A stretch of 64,000 nt of DNA from Acinetobacter brisouioides (GTDB lineage: Bacteria; Pseudomonadota; Gammaproteobacteria; Pseudomonadales; Moraxellaceae): the NCBI RefSeq assembly GCF_004331075.1, contig NZ_SJNX01000004.1:1-64000 (forward strand). Direction: 5' to 3'. Below, piece after piece: positions 63,737-64,000 of the stretch (positions are counted from its first letter, which is position 1; every line of letters starts with the position of its first letter). The notes under the pieces were generated by a model, which was given only the letters and a program-made list of their open reading frames with translations, searched no databases and was not told where the DNA came from. Position numbers and translations under genes: made by a program.

Positions 63737-64000
63737 TCAGAGCGAATAATATCGAACTTGATTTCGACCTTGATCTTTGGCCAGATACAATAGTTCATCG
63801 GCTGAACGGATAAAGCTTTCGACTGTTAAATATTGCTGAGTTTGTCCATGGGTATTCACCCCGATACTGACCGTAATTTTAGGGGTTTTGGGCGCACTCA
63901 TCAGCGGAATTTCAATCTGATTGACAGCTTTTCTAAAATGCTCAGCCAACTGAATTGCTTCTTCCTGTGAGGTTTCTGGCAAAAGTACCACAAACTCCTC
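63737..64000 (-). CDS. GGDEF-domain protein, C-terminal end (partial)
   Basis: The last 87 codons are visible; the gene runs off the right edge. The frame begins at the edge with EEF, the end of a GG(D/E)EF active-site loop, followed by VVLLPETSQEEAIQLAEHFRKAV, ITVSIGVNTHG and SADELLYLAKDQGRNQVRYYS, the standard C-terminal half of a diguanylate cyclase. It should make cyclic di-GMP if the unseen part is intact. It converges on the LemA gene with 29 bp between the stops. Confidence 0.88.
   Translation of the reverse strand, partial: EEFVVLLPETSQEEAIQLAEHFRKAVNQIEIPLMSAPKTPKITVSIGVNTHGQTQQYLTVESFIRSADELLYLAKDQGRNQVRYYSL

Overview
The window is a 64 kb stretch of bacterial chromosome that best fits the genus Acinetobacter (not assignable to species from this sequence). 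The supporting signs are: an LOS outer-core gene cluster lying exactly between aspS and ilvE/glnE, which is the known position of the outer-core (OC) locus in Acinetobacter; a BaeSR-type two-component pair; a ZnuD-type receptor behind a Zur-like palindrome; the order accD-folC-dedD-like; and AT-rich intergenic DNA with strong simple terminators.

Layout. 1-650: a (GAATAGC)n heptamer array running off the left edge, then a minus-strand tRNA operon transcribed Pro-Arg-His-Pro from a clear sigma70 promoter. 850-13,500: mostly minus-strand housekeeping genes: argJ, a small secreted protein and secA; then trpF-trpB and trpA-accD-folC-SPOR. A plus-strand peroxiredoxin and a lipoprotein phosphatase sit between them. 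13,580-16,373: a cobalamin riboswitch controls a BtuB-like receptor, followed by a PduO-type cob(I)alamin adenosyltransferase, so B12 uptake and activation are adjacent. 16,400-32,700: GDPD, an acyl-CoA desaturase, SelO, BaeSR with a divergent small lipoprotein, two paralogous long acyl-CoA dehydrogenases, PsiE, a phospholipase D-like protein, the ZnuD-like receptor and a DUF4184 protein. 32,800-47,560: aspS, the outer-core locus (O-antigen ligase-like protein, GT25, propeller protein, GT4, GT2, polysaccharide deacetylase, GT1-like, ELM1-like), then ilvE, glnE and a soluble histidine kinase.

48,342-60,716 is an integrated element of about 12.3 kb in the 3' end of tRNA-Leu(CAA). It has a 34-bp duplicated core, a P4-type tyrosine integrase next to the tRNA, and paired AGGTACTCAT-type arm sites inside both ends. 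Its cargo is a complete type I restriction-modification locus (hsdM, hsdS, hsdR). hsdS is frameshifted by an 8-bp tandem duplication whose removal restores one continuous specificity protein. Between hsdS and hsdR lies a convergent gene of unknown function with its own promoter and terminator. The rest of the element looks plasmid-like: a winged-helix (RepL-like) protein, a serine resolvase, two small proteins with ribbon-helix-helix-like segments, and several large perfect or near-perfect palindromes in gene-free DNA.

60,678-64,000: the rebuilt tRNA-Leu, queA, a membrane protein paired with a LemA protein, and the 3' end of a GGDEF protein cut by the right edge.

The most interesting material is inside the element: the reversible-looking hsdS lesion, the orphan gene at 51,870-52,478, and the structured non-coding segments. 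All functional statements rest on reading motifs by eye; no database search was run.
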